Positions 16,791-24,990 of a DNA stretch of 64,000 nucleotides are shown here, in pieces. Position 1 is the first letter of the stretch; every line of letters begins with the position of its first letter. The translations under genes were made by a program, and so were the position numbers. The stretch covers positions 62,001 to 126,000 of the forward strand of contig NZ_CAJYPS010000024.1 in NCBI RefSeq assembly GCF_913777145.1. The letters run 5' to 3'. The notes under the pieces are model-generated. The model made no database searches. It had not been told where the DNA came from and was given only the letters and a program-made list of their open reading frames with translations. This stretch comes from an uncultured Roseateles sp. Lineage in GTDB: Bacteria; Pseudomonadota; Gammaproteobacteria; Burkholderiales; Burkholderiaceae_C.

Positions 16791-16802
16791 ACTAGTACAC
16801 AT
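16777..16802. promoter_or_regulatory. Palindromic operator, YtrA/GntR type
   Basis: ATGTGTACTA-N6-TAGTACACAT: 10-bp perfect arms around a 6-nt spacer. GTGTACTA…TAGTACAC is the form expected for the YtrA subfamily of GntR regulators. It overlaps the -10 hexamer and ends 9 nt before the regulator's start codon, so autorepression is very likely. Confidence 0.8.
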
Positions 16803-16811
16803 AGGCAGAAC

Positions 16812-17207
16812 ATGTCCGCCGAGCACTTCGTCCAGATCAACACCGGCTCCACCGAGCCCATCTACCGCCAGCTGATCGAGCAGGTGCGGCGCCGTATCGC
16901 GGCCGGCCAGCTGAAGGCCGGCGACGAGATCCCCTCGGTGCGCGAGCTGGCCCAGGCGCTGGCGGTCCACCCCATGACCATCTCCAAGGCCTATTCGCTG
17001 CTGGAGATGGAGGGGCTGCTGGAGCGCCGCCGCGGCCTGTCCATGGTGGTGGCGGCCCAGCACCAGCGCGCCCAGCCGGCCACCGAGCGCATCGAATTGC
17101 TGCGCCCGGCGCTGCAGCAGGCGGCCGAGGTCGCGCGCCAGCTGCAGCTGCCCAAGGCCCAGGCGCTGAACCTGTTCAAGACCATCCTCGACGAGAGCCA
17201 GCCATGA
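16812..17207 (+). CDS. GntR-family regulator, YtrA subfamily
   Basis: A 131-residue protein with an N-terminal winged helix (EPIYRQLIEQVRRRIAAGQL, then IPSVRELAQALAVHPMTISK) and only a short C-terminal helical tail. The short effectorless tail is the mark of the YtrA subfamily, whose genes usually head ABC-transporter operons. The start at 16812 follows directly after the palindromic operator. Its stop overlaps the ATG of the ATPase gene by 4 nt. It is expected to repress itself and the transporter, with the inducing signal (often cell-wall-active compounds in relatives) unknown here. Confidence 0.9.
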   Translation: MSAEHFVQINTGSTEPIYRQLIEQVRRRIAAGQLKAGDEIPSVRELAQALAVHPMTISKAYSLLEMEGLLERRRGLSMVVAAQHQRAQPATERIELLRPALQQAAEVARQLQLPKAQALNLFKTILDESQP

Positions 17208-18088
17208 CGCCTCTTCACTTCCCACCGACCGAATCGCCCAGCGCCGAGCTGCACGGCGTGAACCTCGCCTACCCCAAGGGCCCGGCGGTGCTGCAGGGGC
17301 TGGACTGGCAGCTGCTGCCCGGCCAGGTCGTGGGTCTGCTGGGCCGCAATGGCGCCGGCAAGACCACGCTGCTGGAGACGCTGCTGGGCCTGCGCGAGCC
17401 GCAGTCCGGCCGAGTGCAGCTGTTCGGCCAGGACGCCCAGCAGCTGGACGATGCGGCGCGCGCCCGCATCGGCTATGTGCCGCAGTTCAGCGACCTGTTC
17501 GAGGCTTTCACGCCGGACCAGCTGCTGGCTTATTTCCGCAGCTTCTACCCGCGCTGGAACGAGGCCAAGGTCGAGGGCCTGCTGTCGCGCTGGGACATCG
17601 CGCGCGACCAGCCCATACGCAAGCTCTCGGGCGGCCAGAAGCAGCGCCTGTCCATCATCCGCGCGCTGGCCCATGAGCCCGACCTGCTGGTGCTGGACGA
17701 GCCGGTGTCAGGTCTTGACCCGGTGGGCCGGCGCGACTTCCTGCGCGAGCTGGTGGACCAGGTGCTGGACCGCGGCACGACGGTGGTGTTCTCCACCCAC
17801 ATCCTGTCCGACCTGGAGCGCGTGGCCTTCAACGTGGCCTTTCTGAGCCGGGGCCGCATCGCGCTGCAGGCGCCGCTGGACGAGTTGCTGGAGCGGGTGC
17901 GCGCCTTCACCGGCGGCGTCAGCGAGCTGGCCGCGCTGCTGGCCCGGCTGGGTGCAGAGCCGCTCAAGCGCACGCCGCTGGAAGGCGGCCGCGAGCGCGT
18001 GCTGGCCCGCCTGCCCGCCCAGGCCGACGCGGCGCCGGCCGGCAGCGAGGCGGTGAACCTGGAAGACCTGTTCGCGGAGCTGACCTGA
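17204..18088 (+). CDS. ABC transporter ATP-binding protein (YtrB-like)
   Basis: A 294-residue nucleotide-binding subunit. Walker A is GRNGAGKTT (about residues 47-55), followed by the Q-loop YVPQFSD, the signature KLSGGQKQRLS, Walker B LLVLDEPVSGLDP and the H-loop FSTHILSD. A C-terminal extension of about 70 residues has no recognised motif. It lies between the GntR repressor and a membrane protein with overlapping start/stop codons on both sides, so the three form a single translation-coupled operon. It is probably an exporter of the BcrA/YtrB type. Substrate unknown. Confidence 0.92.
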   Translation: MTPLHFPPTESPSAELHGVNLAYPKGPAVLQGLDWQLLPGQVVGLLGRNGAGKTTLLETLLGLREPQSGRVQLFGQDAQQLDDAARARIGYVPQFSDLFEAFTPDQLLAYFRSFYPRWNEAKVEGLLSRWDIARDQPIRKLSGGQKQRLSIIRALAHEPDLLVLDEPVSGLDPVGRRDFLRELVDQVLDRGTTVVFSTHILSDLERVAFNVAFLSRGRIALQAPLDELLERVRAFTGGVSELAALLARLGAEPLKRTPLEGGRERVLARLPAQADAAPAGSEAVNLEDLFAELT

Positions 18089-19551
18089 TGAACGCGGCCT
18101 CCAGCACCTCACGGATCCTGCTGGCGCCCTGGCAGCAGCTGGACCCGGCCAGCCGCTGGCCGCGGCGGCTGATCTGGGGCTGCGCCCTGGTTGGCGCGAT
18201 CGTCGTCATCGCGCTGATGCCACGCATCTCTTTGCGCCTGGGCTTTGCCGCCTTCATGGCCGACCTGCTGCTGCAGCTCCTCTGGGTGATGCTGGCCAGC
18301 AGCCTGACGGAGCAGAACCACCCCACGCTGGCCCGACTCGCCCCCGGCCACCGACAGCAGCTTCTGCGGGTGACGATGGGCGGCTGGCTGACGGTGTCGG
18401 GGCTGGGCAGCCTGCTGCTGTGGGCGGGCCTGCCGCCGCTGCCCTTCTCGCTGGCGACCCTCTGGCTGGTGCACGCGGCGCTGGGCGTCTACCTGTTCTG
18501 GGCGGTGCGCCAGTGGCAGCTGTGGCTGCTGAGCTGGCTGCTGCCCTCGCTGTTCTTCTCGCTGAATCTGGGGCACCGCTGGCAGCCCTTGTGGCGGACC
18601 ATCGCACAACTTTGGCAGGCCCAGCCCATGCTGTGCAGCCTGCTGGCCGCCGCGCTGTTGACGACACTGCTGGCTCACGGCCTGGGCCGCGGCGATGCGC
18701 GCCACCGGGCGAACTACGAGCTCTTCACCCGCATGCGCCGTGCGCTGCGCGGTCAGCGCGCCGGACAGAACAACGGGCTGGCCGCCTGGGGACGGCCCGG
18801 CGAATGGCTGACGGCCCCTGTGGAGCGCGCGATGGCCCTCTGGCTGCAGCGCAGCCTCAGGAGCGCCACAACGGCACCGGCCAGCGTGATGCGCCGCGCC
18901 GAGATCGTGCTGCACGGCCCGCAGCACTGGCTGCGCCAGGGGCTGACCGTGCTGCTGATCATCGCCTTCGTGGGGCTGTGCTTCGCGGTCACACGAACAC
19001 TGGTGGGGCCGAACTTCGGCGAACACTGGAAGTCGGGCGCCTTCGGCATGGCCATAGGCCTGATGAGCATGGGCATCAACCCGGCCTTCATGCTGCCCGC
19101 CATGCTGTGGCACAGCCGCCGCGAGCAGGCCCTGCTGCGTCTGCTGCCCGGCATGCCGCAGGGCAAGCCGCTGAACCGTGCGGTGGCCCGGCTGCAGCTG
19201 CGCCACACGCTGACGGCCTGGCTGCTGTGCAGCACCGGCCTGGTGGTGCTGGCGCTGGCGGCGGACCATGTGGAGACGCTGGCGCTGGGGGTCGCGGCGC
19301 TGCCGGTCTGCGTGGCCTGGCCGCTGTCGGTCCCCGCCCGCATGCGCACCCCCGGCAGCTACAGCGCCATCGCCCCCATTGCGCTGTACATCGTGCTGAT
19401 GGTGGGCCTGCTGTGGCTGAACCAGTCGGTCGGCGTGCCCATGGGGGCGATGGCGGCCGTCAGCCTTGCGCTGAGCGTCGCGGCCGGGGTCTGGCGCTGG
19501 CGCCGCCTGCTCGCCGCGCCAGCGGCACTGCCGGCCGGGCGCCTGGCCTGA
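18088..19551 (+). CDS. ABC transporter membrane subunit (YtrC/D-like, multi-spanning)
   Basis: A 487-residue protein with many hydrophobic segments in two clusters, about residues 27-220 and 285-475, separated by a basic cytoplasmic-looking region (RMRRALRGQRAGQ). It shares one base with the ATPase stop (ATGA) and completes the GntR–ATPase–permease operon. No recognised permease signature was seen. Assignment as the membrane partner rests on hydrophobicity and operon position. One such chain may dimerise or act as a fused pair. Confidence 0.75.
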   Translation: MNAASSTSRILLAPWQQLDPASRWPRRLIWGCALVGAIVVIALMPRISLRLGFAAFMADLLLQLLWVMLASSLTEQNHPTLARLAPGHRQQLLRVTMGGWLTVSGLGSLLLWAGLPPLPFSLATLWLVHAALGVYLFWAVRQWQLWLLSWLLPSLFFSLNLGHRWQPLWRTIAQLWQAQPMLCSLLAAALLTTLLAHGLGRGDARHRANYELFTRMRRALRGQRAGQNNGLAAWGRPGEWLTAPVERAMALWLQRSLRSATTAPASVMRRAEIVLHGPQHWLRQGLTVLLIIAFVGLCFAVTRTLVGPNFGEHWKSGAFGMAIGLMSMGINPAFMLPAMLWHSRREQALLRLLPGMPQGKPLNRAVARLQLRHTLTAWLLCSTGLVVLALAADHVETLALGVAALPVCVAWPLSVPARMRTPGSYSAIAPIALYIVLMVGLLWLNQSVGVPMGAMAAVSLALSVAAGVWRWRRLLAAPAALPAGRLA

Positions 19552-20037
19552 TCAGAGCGGCAGCTCGGTGAAGTAGCGGCCGCCGTGGAATATCAGCGGT
19601 TGGGCGCCGGCACGGGCCTCGCAGCGATCCACCTCCCCGACGAAGATGATGTGGTCGCCCTCTTCGTACTGGCTGCGGTTGGCGCACTCGAACACCGCAG
19701 CCACGCCGTCCAGCACCGGCGCACCGCCCGCGCCCTCGCGCCAGGCCACGCCGGCGAAGCGGTCGATGTCTCGGGTCGCGAAGCGCTGGGCCAGCGGCAT
19801 CTGGTCGGCCGCCAGGATGTTGATCGCGTAGTGCGAGCCGCGCGCGAACACCGGCAGGGAGCCGGCGCGCATGGCCAGGCTCCACAGCACCAGCGGCGGC
19901 GAGAGCGACACGGAGTTGAAGGAATTGGCGGTCAGGCCCACGAGGGAACCGTCCGCGCCGCGCGCCGTGACGATGGTGACGCCGGTGGCAAACATGCCCA
20001 GGGCGGCGCGAAAGTGCTGGCTGTCCATGGGGGGCAT
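19552..20037 (-). CDS. Flavin reductase-like FMN-binding protein
   Basis: A 161-residue soluble protein of the flavin reductase domain family (HpaC/RutF type). It carries the typical N-terminal FRAALGMFATGVTIVTA, the FMN-binding GLTANSFNSVSLSPPLVLW, the middle FAINILA-like YAINILAADQ, and the C-terminal GDHIIFVGEVDRCE. Such enzymes reduce FMN or FAD with NAD(P)H for a partner monooxygenase. No monooxygenase gene is nearby, so the partner is unknown. The start may be ATG 20037 or the internal ATG 20028. It is divergent from the M48 peptidase gene with only 26 nt between starts. Confidence 0.92.
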   Translation of the reverse strand: MPPMDSQHFRAALGMFATGVTIVTARGADGSLVGLTANSFNSVSLSPPLVLWSLAMRAGSLPVFARGSHYAINILAADQMPLAQRFATRDIDRFAGVAWREGAGGAPVLDGVAAVFECANRSQYEEGDHIIFVGEVDRCEARAGAQPLIFHGGRYFTELPL

Positions 20038-20063
20038 TGTCGGGCCGTCGCAGAATCACGCCC

Positions 20064-21041
20064 ATGCGTGACGACTTCCATCTCGTTCCTGACCTGCAAC
20101 TGAACCACGTACCGCAGCGCCGCTTCGGCGACTGCGCGGACTGCGCTGCCGGCCGCTGCGGCCGCCCGCAGCGCAGCCGCCGTCTGTTCACCGGCCTGCT
20201 GGGCGCCGCGGCGCTGGCGCCAGCCGCGCTGCCGGCCTGGGCGCGCGAGGGCGTGGACGTGGGCCCCAAGAGCCGCTTCGCCGGCATGGTCTCGGCCGAG
20301 GACATAGAGAAATCCGGCGGCCAGCAGTACGCGCAGATGATGCGCCAGGCCCAGCAGCAGAAGGCGCTGGCGCCCATGGAGCATCCGCAGCTCAGGCGCC
20401 TGCGCTACATCGCGCAGCGCATCATTCCGCAGAGCTACGAGTGGAACGAGCGCGCGCGGCAGTGGAAGTGGGAGGTCAACCTGCTGGGCAGCCCCGAGCT
20501 GAACGCCTTCTGCATGCCGGGCGGCAAGATCGCCTTCTATTACGGCATCCTCGAAAAGCTCAAGCTGGAGGACGACGAGGTGGCCGCCATCATGGGCCAC
20601 GAGGTGTCGCACGCGCTGCGCGAGCATGCGCGCGAGCGCATAGGCAAGACCAGCTTGGTGCAAGGCGGCACGGCGGTCGTGTCGGCGCTGCTGGGCCTGG
20701 GCGATGTGGGGCGCTACTTCGCCGGCATGGGCGCGCAGCTGCTGACGCTGAAGTTCAGCCGCGAGGACGAGACCGAGGCGGATCTGGTGGGCATCGAGCT
20801 GTCGGCCCGTGCGGGCTACGACCCGTCCGCCGCGGTGCGGCTGTGGGAGAAGATGATGGCCGCCAACAAGGGCGCGCCGCCGCAGTGGCTGTCCACCCAC
20901 CCGGCCAGCGGCACGCGCATCCGCGACATCGAGGCCAACCTGCCCAAGGTGCAGGGCCTGTATGCGCGGGCCGACAAGCCCACCGAGCGCTTCCCCATCG
21001 CGCCGCCGCTCAAGGTGAGGGCGCCGAGCGCGGCGGGCTGA
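20064..21041 (+). CDS. M48-family metalloprotease with Cys-rich n-region and Tat-like signal
   Basis: A 325-residue zinc peptidase. HEVSH at 179-183 gives two zinc ligands and the catalytic Glu, and ETEAD downstream gives the third ligand. The LNAFCMPGG box is family-typical (BepA/HtpX-like, envelope quality control). The N-terminus is unusual: three cysteines (24, 27, 32) in GDCADCAAGRC precede a twin-arginine-like signal, SRRLFTGLL, with a hydrophobic stretch and AWA cleavage near residue 60. I chose ATG 20064. The upstream extension to 20037 begins in the divergent promoter region. Export by Tat is an inference. Confidence 0.88.
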   Translation: MRDDFHLVPDLQLNHVPQRRFGDCADCAAGRCGRPQRSRRLFTGLLGAAALAPAALPAWAREGVDVGPKSRFAGMVSAEDIEKSGGQQYAQMMRQAQQQKALAPMEHPQLRRLRYIAQRIIPQSYEWNERARQWKWEVNLLGSPELNAFCMPGGKIAFYYGILEKLKLEDDEVAAIMGHEVSHALREHARERIGKTSLVQGGTAVVSALLGLGDVGRYFAGMGAQLLTLKFSREDETEADLVGIELSARAGYDPSAAVRLWEKMMAANKGAPPQWLSTHPASGTRIRDIEANLPKVQGLYARADKPTERFPIAPPLKVRAPSAAG

Positions 21042-21062
21042 GGCCCGGCCGGCCGCGTGCCG

Positions 21063-21695
21063 TCACCAGCGTGCCGGCAGGTTCTTCAGGCGCCGGTACT
21101 GGCCGGCCTTGATGCGGGTCAGGTAGCCGCCCTGCTCCAGATCCTTGATCAGCTTGGACACCATCTCGCGCGAGCAGCCCAGGCGCTGCGCCATGCCCTG
21201 GTGGGTCAGCGCGAGCTCGCGTCCGTCCACGGTCAGCTCCTCGACCAGGTTGCGCAGCCGGCCATAGACGTCGTTGAGCGCCAGCTGCTTGGTGGACAGC
21301 GTCGCGGCACGTGCGCGGCGTATCACCTTGGTCAGCAGCTCGAACGCGAACTCCGGGTGCTCGCTGATGTGGGTCAGCAGGCTGGCGCGCGTGATCATCA
21401 CGCAGCGGCAGTTGTTCTCGCAGACCACGCTGGCCGAGCGCGGCGCACCGTCCAGGCTCATCTCGCCGACGTACTCGCCCGGGCCGTAGAGGCCGTAGGT
21501 GATCTCGCGGCCGCGCGCGTCGCTGCTGAATGCGCGCAGCGTGCCGGACAGGATGAGGTAGAGGTTGTCGCCCAGCGAGCCCTCCTCGATCAGCAGCGCG
21601 CCCTTGCGGTAGCTGCGGGTGGTGCCACGGGCGGCCAGCAGGCGCAGCGAGGGTGGCAGGGCTTGGAATTCGGGGTCGGGGCTTGCGTCAGGCAT
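21063..21695 (-). CDS. Crp/Fnr-family transcriptional regulator
   Basis: A 210-residue regulator. Residues about 15-130 form the cyclic-nucleotide-binding fold (GALLIEEGSLGDNLYLILSG and GEYVGEMSLDGAPRSASV, which matches the phosphate-binding cassette with its Arg-Ser). The C-terminal winged helix includes LTHQGMAQRLGCSREMVSKL. The GEMSLDGAPRSAS cassette favours cAMP binding. There are no N-terminal iron-sulfur cysteines of Fnr type. It is convergent with the M48 gene (21 nt apart). Regulon unknown. Confidence 0.92.
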   Translation of the reverse strand: MPDASPDPEFQALPPSLRLLAARGTTRSYRKGALLIEEGSLGDNLYLILSGTLRAFSSDARGREITYGLYGPGEYVGEMSLDGAPRSASVVCENNCRCVMITRASLLTHISEHPEFAFELLTKVIRRARAATLSTKQLALNDVYGRLRNLVEELTVDGRELALTHQGMAQRLGCSREMVSKLIKDLEQGGYLTRIKAGQYRRLKNLPARW

Positions 21696-21759
21696 CCAGC
21701 AGCGCCCCGCGGCAAGGGGCCGGCGGGCGCGGCGCGATGTTAGCGCCGCGCCACGGCGC

Positions 21760-22467
21760 TCAGTTCAGCGGTCCGGTCGCCGTGTTCTGCGACGGCTGCA
21801 CACCACGCAGCATGGGCACCAGCGGCGGCAGCATCGCGAGCTGGCGCATCAGCTCGCCGATGCTGTCCGCGCCGCTCTTGGCGCGGATGCTCTGGATCTG
21901 GCTGCGCACCGTGGAGATGGCCACGCCCTGGCGGGCGGCGACGTCGGCCGGCTTGATGCCGTTGGACAGCGCCTTCAGCACCTCGGTCTCGGCGGGGGTC
22001 AGCTGGTGCCGCAGCGCGAACCACTGGGCGGCCAGGTCACCGCACAGCTGGCGGCGCTCCAGGATCAGCAGCACGGCCGCCTGGCTGACACCGCGGTTGA
22101 GCGGCACGACGACCACATTGGCGCGGCCACAGTCGGCCCGCTCGTCGCCCAGGCGCAACAGGCAGCGCCGGCCGCCGGATTCCGCGCCTTCCAGCGCCTC
22201 GGCCAGCGGCACGGCATCGGTCAGCAACCGGGCGCGCAGGTGGGGGCCCACCATCTCCAGCGGGTGGTTGCTGTCCAGGCAGACCCGGGCCGCATGGTTG
22301 CAGTGCAGCACCCGGCCCGCGCCATTGAGCAGCACCAGGCCGTGGTCCAGCTCCTCCAGCACCAGGCCCAGCCATTGGCTGGATAGCGATGAGGCCGCAC
22401 GCCGCTCACGCGACGGAAAACCCGGGGTCTGGCCCGGAACGGGGGGAATGCCATCCGTCATCCACAT
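21760..22467 (-). CDS. LuxR-type HTH regulator with PAS-like N-terminus
   Basis: A 235-residue protein. Residues about 40-140 look like a PAS fold (LEELDHGLVLLNGAGRVLHCN). The C-terminal 65 residues are a LuxR/FixJ HTH (LTPAETEVLKALSNGIKPADVAARQGVAISTVRSQI, given here as two adjoining segments in the protein). The start is set by an AGGAGG on the minus strand (complement of 22474-22480) 7 nt before the ATG at 22467. A further in-frame Met at 22500 lacks such a site. No sensor kinase gene adjoins, so the input, if any, is sensed by the PAS-like domain itself. Confidence 0.82.
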   Translation of the reverse strand: MWMTDGIPPVPGQTPGFPSRERRAASSLSSQWLGLVLEELDHGLVLLNGAGRVLHCNHAARVCLDSNHPLEMVGPHLRARLLTDAVPLAEALEGAESGGRRCLLRLGDERADCGRANVVVVPLNRGVSQAAVLLILERRQLCGDLAAQWFALRHQLTPAETEVLKALSNGIKPADVAARQGVAISTVRSQIQSIRAKSGADSIGELMRQLAMLPPLVPMLRGVQPSQNTATGPLN

Positions 22468-22574
22468 CACAGCTCTCCTCCTGAACAGGCGCCTTGACAC
22501 CGGCCCAGAGCTTTAGACAAGGTGTGTGGATGATGTCCTAAATGTTGCTGAAGGTATATGTGAACGATTTACGC

Positions 22575-23222
22575 TTATCCGTGTCGGGATGCGACGAAGG
22601 GATTGCTTTTTCGCTCGCGACCCAGCGTGCTTTCGGGGCCATGGCCCGGAATGAAGACGGTGTCGTCGCCCATGGGCCACAGGCGATCGCGGATCGCGTC
22701 AAGCAGTTGCTGGTGGTTGCCGCCCGGGAAGTCGGTGCGGCCTATGCTGCCTGCGAACAGCACGTCACCGACGAACACCCGTCGCGCCGACGCGGAATGG
22801 AACACCACGTGGCCGGGCGTGTGGCCCGGGCAGTGCCGCACCGTCAGCGTCTCCTGACCGATCTGGACCGTGTCGCCGTCCGCCAGCCAGCGCGTGGGCG
22901 TGAAGGCCTCGGCCGGCGGGAAGCCGAACATCGCACTCTGCTGGGCCAGGCCGTCTATCCAGAACTGGTCGCCCGGGTGCGGCCCGATGATGGGCAGGCC
23001 TTGCTCGCGCGCCAGTTGGCCGGCGCCGCCGGCATGGTCGATATGGGCGTGGGTGAGCCAGATCGCCTTCAGCGTCAGGCCGCGCTCGCGCACCGCCGCC
23101 AGCAGCCGCGGCAGCTCGCCACCGGGATCGATCAGCGCCGCCTCGTGCGTGGCATCGCACCACACGAGCGAGCAGTTTTGCTGGAAGGGCGTGACGGGGA
23201 GGATGAGGTACTGCAGGGCCAT
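22575..23222 (-). CDS. MBL-fold hydrolase (YcbL/glyoxalase II-like)
   Basis: A 215-residue metallo-beta-lactamase-fold enzyme. The metal-binding motif THAHIDHAGG (about residues 57-66), the CPGHTPGH motif, GDVLFAGSIGRTD and the final PGHGPES give all the glyoxalase II-type ligands. The overall length and start (MALQYLILPVTPFQQNC) match the YcbL-like subgroup of small hydroxyacylglutathione hydrolases. Thioester hydrolysis is inferred from the family. It is transcribed toward the LuxR regulator gene with about 107 nt between. Confidence 0.92.
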   Translation of the reverse strand: MALQYLILPVTPFQQNCSLVWCDATHEAALIDPGGELPRLLAAVRERGLTLKAIWLTHAHIDHAGGAGQLAREQGLPIIGPHPGDQFWIDGLAQQSAMFGFPPAEAFTPTRWLADGDTVQIGQETLTVRHCPGHTPGHVVFHSASARRVFVGDVLFAGSIGRTDFPGGNHQQLLDAIRDRLWPMGDDTVFIPGHGPESTLGRERKSNPFVASRHG

Positions 23223-23258
23223 GCCGCATGTTAGACGGCGCCCCCGGCGCGACCGGCC

Positions 23259-24521
23259 CTAGCCGTCGAAGCGGAAGCCCAGCTGCATCTCCACCAGCGG
23301 CACCGGATAGGTCATGGCGCAGCGCCAGCCACGAAAGCTCTGGTCCTGCAGCCCGACGCGGGACAGCACCTCGTGCAGCACCTGCGCCTGATCGGGCACG
23401 CCATCCAGCTCGCTGGTGGGCGCGCCGACCGGCAGCAGCTCTGCCTGGCAGCTGAGGTGCACGCGCCGGTGGTGGGGCCGGCCGGGCTCCAGCAGCACGT
23501 CGGGCGTGCCGGTCGGCCCGGGCAGGTAGAAGTCGACATGCAGCTGCGCGCCCGGCCACAGCTTGCTGGCCAGGTAAACGTCGCGCACCAGCGTCGCGCA
23601 GGGCGTGTGCAGCATGTAGCGCCGCACCACCTGGAAGACCTGGGCCGGCTCCACCTGGTAGACGCGCAGCACGCGCATCGCCGTGGTCAGCCGCAGTGCG
23701 TCCGTCGCGGCCGGTGAGGGCTGCAGCACGAAGCTGACCATGGAGCCTTCGTCCACCACCTGCATCGCAGGCAGCGGCGCGCTGCTGGCAGCCGCGAGCA
23801 GGAAGTCCTCGGGGCGGCGGGTGTCGGCATCGCCGGCCAGGTCGGTCACCACGGGCTGGTCAGCCTGCCGCGGAGCGTTCAGCACGGCCTGCAGGCTCAT
23901 CAGCGGCACGGCTGCATCCGGCACCAGGCGCTGCAGCCCGATGCGCCGGTGCACCTCCAGCAGGTCGACCTTGCCCGGCATGGCCGAGGGCACGACGAAC
24001 AGCGTGGTCGACAGGGTGTCGCAGTAGTGGCCGAACAGGAAGGACACGGCCTTGAAGGACGCCTGGCGCGCCACATGCTCGCGCTTGCGCCGGATCTGGG
24101 CCGAGCTGGCGCCCAGGCGGGCGTCCAGCGCCTGACGCCCACCGGGCAGCGCGTCCAGCAGGGACTCGAAGCGCTCCACGGCCCGGGCTGCCGCCCGCGC
24201 CAGCTCGGGCGCGATCTCCGCGGCCGCCCGGTCCAGCATGATGCGCAGCCCGGTCGGCGAAGGTGCCGCATGCAGGAACTGAAGATCCGTCTCGGCCTGT
24301 ATCGCCCGCACCAGCCGGCTGGCCAGGCTCTTGTCCAGACCGATGCGGCGCATCAGCCGCACCGGGCGGGGCGGCTGCCCCGCCAGAGCCTCGATGACCG
24401 CCGTCAGCTGCTGGCGCAGCTCGACCGCGACCGCCGCCATGCGCGCATCCAGCCCGGTGGCGCCGTCAATGTCATCGGCCGGCGGCGGACTGGAGGGATC
24501 GCGACGAGAGGAGGCGGTCAC
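23259..24521 (-). CDS. Hypothetical protein, unrecognised, with N-terminal HTH-like segment
   Basis: A 420-residue soluble protein with no signal peptide or membrane helix. Residues about 30-95 (including VRLMRRIGLDKSLASRLVRA) look like a helix-turn-helix followed by a helical bundle. The C-terminal 250 residues are mixed alpha/beta, with no motif I can name (segments such as MLHTPCATLVRDVYLASKLW, FYLPGPTGTPDVL and FRGWRCAMTYPVPLVEMQLG). Codon use is normal for the genome and the frame is intact, so it is a real gene. A DNA-binding or regulatory role is only a guess from the N-terminus. Neighbours give no pathway clue. Confidence 0.7.
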   Translation of the reverse strand: MTASSRRDPSSPPPADDIDGATGLDARMAAVAVELRQQLTAVIEALAGQPPRPVRLMRRIGLDKSLASRLVRAIQAETDLQFLHAAPSPTGLRIMLDRAAAEIAPELARAAARAVERFESLLDALPGGRQALDARLGASSAQIRRKREHVARQASFKAVSFLFGHYCDTLSTTLFVVPSAMPGKVDLLEVHRRIGLQRLVPDAAVPLMSLQAVLNAPRQADQPVVTDLAGDADTRRPEDFLLAAASSAPLPAMQVVDEGSMVSFVLQPSPAATDALRLTTAMRVLRVYQVEPAQVFQVVRRYMLHTPCATLVRDVYLASKLWPGAQLHVDFYLPGPTGTPDVLLEPGRPHHRRVHLSCQAELLPVGAPTSELDGVPDQAQVLHEVLSRVGLQDQSFRGWRCAMTYPVPLVEMQLGFRFDG

Positions 24522-24536
24522 AGGGGCGGGGTCGGC

Positions 24537-24923
24537 TCAGTGCGTCGCGCGCTCGCGGGCGCCCGCACGGCGGCACAGCGTCGGGCCCGCGGTCAGCATC
24601 GCCACGCTGACCGGCTCAGGCACCGGCGACAGCGTCACGACGAAGCCGCTGCCGGTGTTGCCCACGCCATAGATGGTGCTGCCATCGGCCGAGAGGCCCG
24701 GCGGCAGGGCCTGCGCGCCCCCCTGCAGGTCCACACCCTGCGCGGTGACGTAGGAGCTGAGGTTGCGCATGCCCTGGCCTTCGATCCAGATGGTGCCCTG
24801 ACCAAGGGCGGCCGGGCCAAAACCGCGATCGTAGCCCACGATGGCCTGGCTATCGCCCGAGATGCAGGCACCAATCACGCGGCCGTCGGCCGAGGCGCCG
24901 GACGCGGTGACCTGGTAGCCCCC
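24537..24923 (-). pseudogene. Remnant of a HAF-repeat/PEP-CTERM exported protein (C-terminal part)
   Basis: About 128 in-frame codons resemble the end of HAF-repeat surface proteins: GASADGRVIGACISGDSQ, then NLSSYVTAQGVDLQGG, GLSADGSTIYGVGNTGSG and FVVTLSPVPEP. The last motif is the PEP-CTERM sorting signal, but the normal hydrophobic helix and basic tail are degraded (VSVAMLTAGPTLCRRAG). No start codon, signal peptide or upstream repeats are present. The sequence before 24923 changes to arginine-rich frame noise that runs into the divergent lipoprotein promoter. It is best read as a truncated, decaying gene. Confidence 0.6.
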
Positions 24924-24990
24924 GAGAGCCCGCCAGCGCGGGCAGCGGCCGGATCTGTAAGGCAAACCACCCCGGAGCCGACGGACAGCG

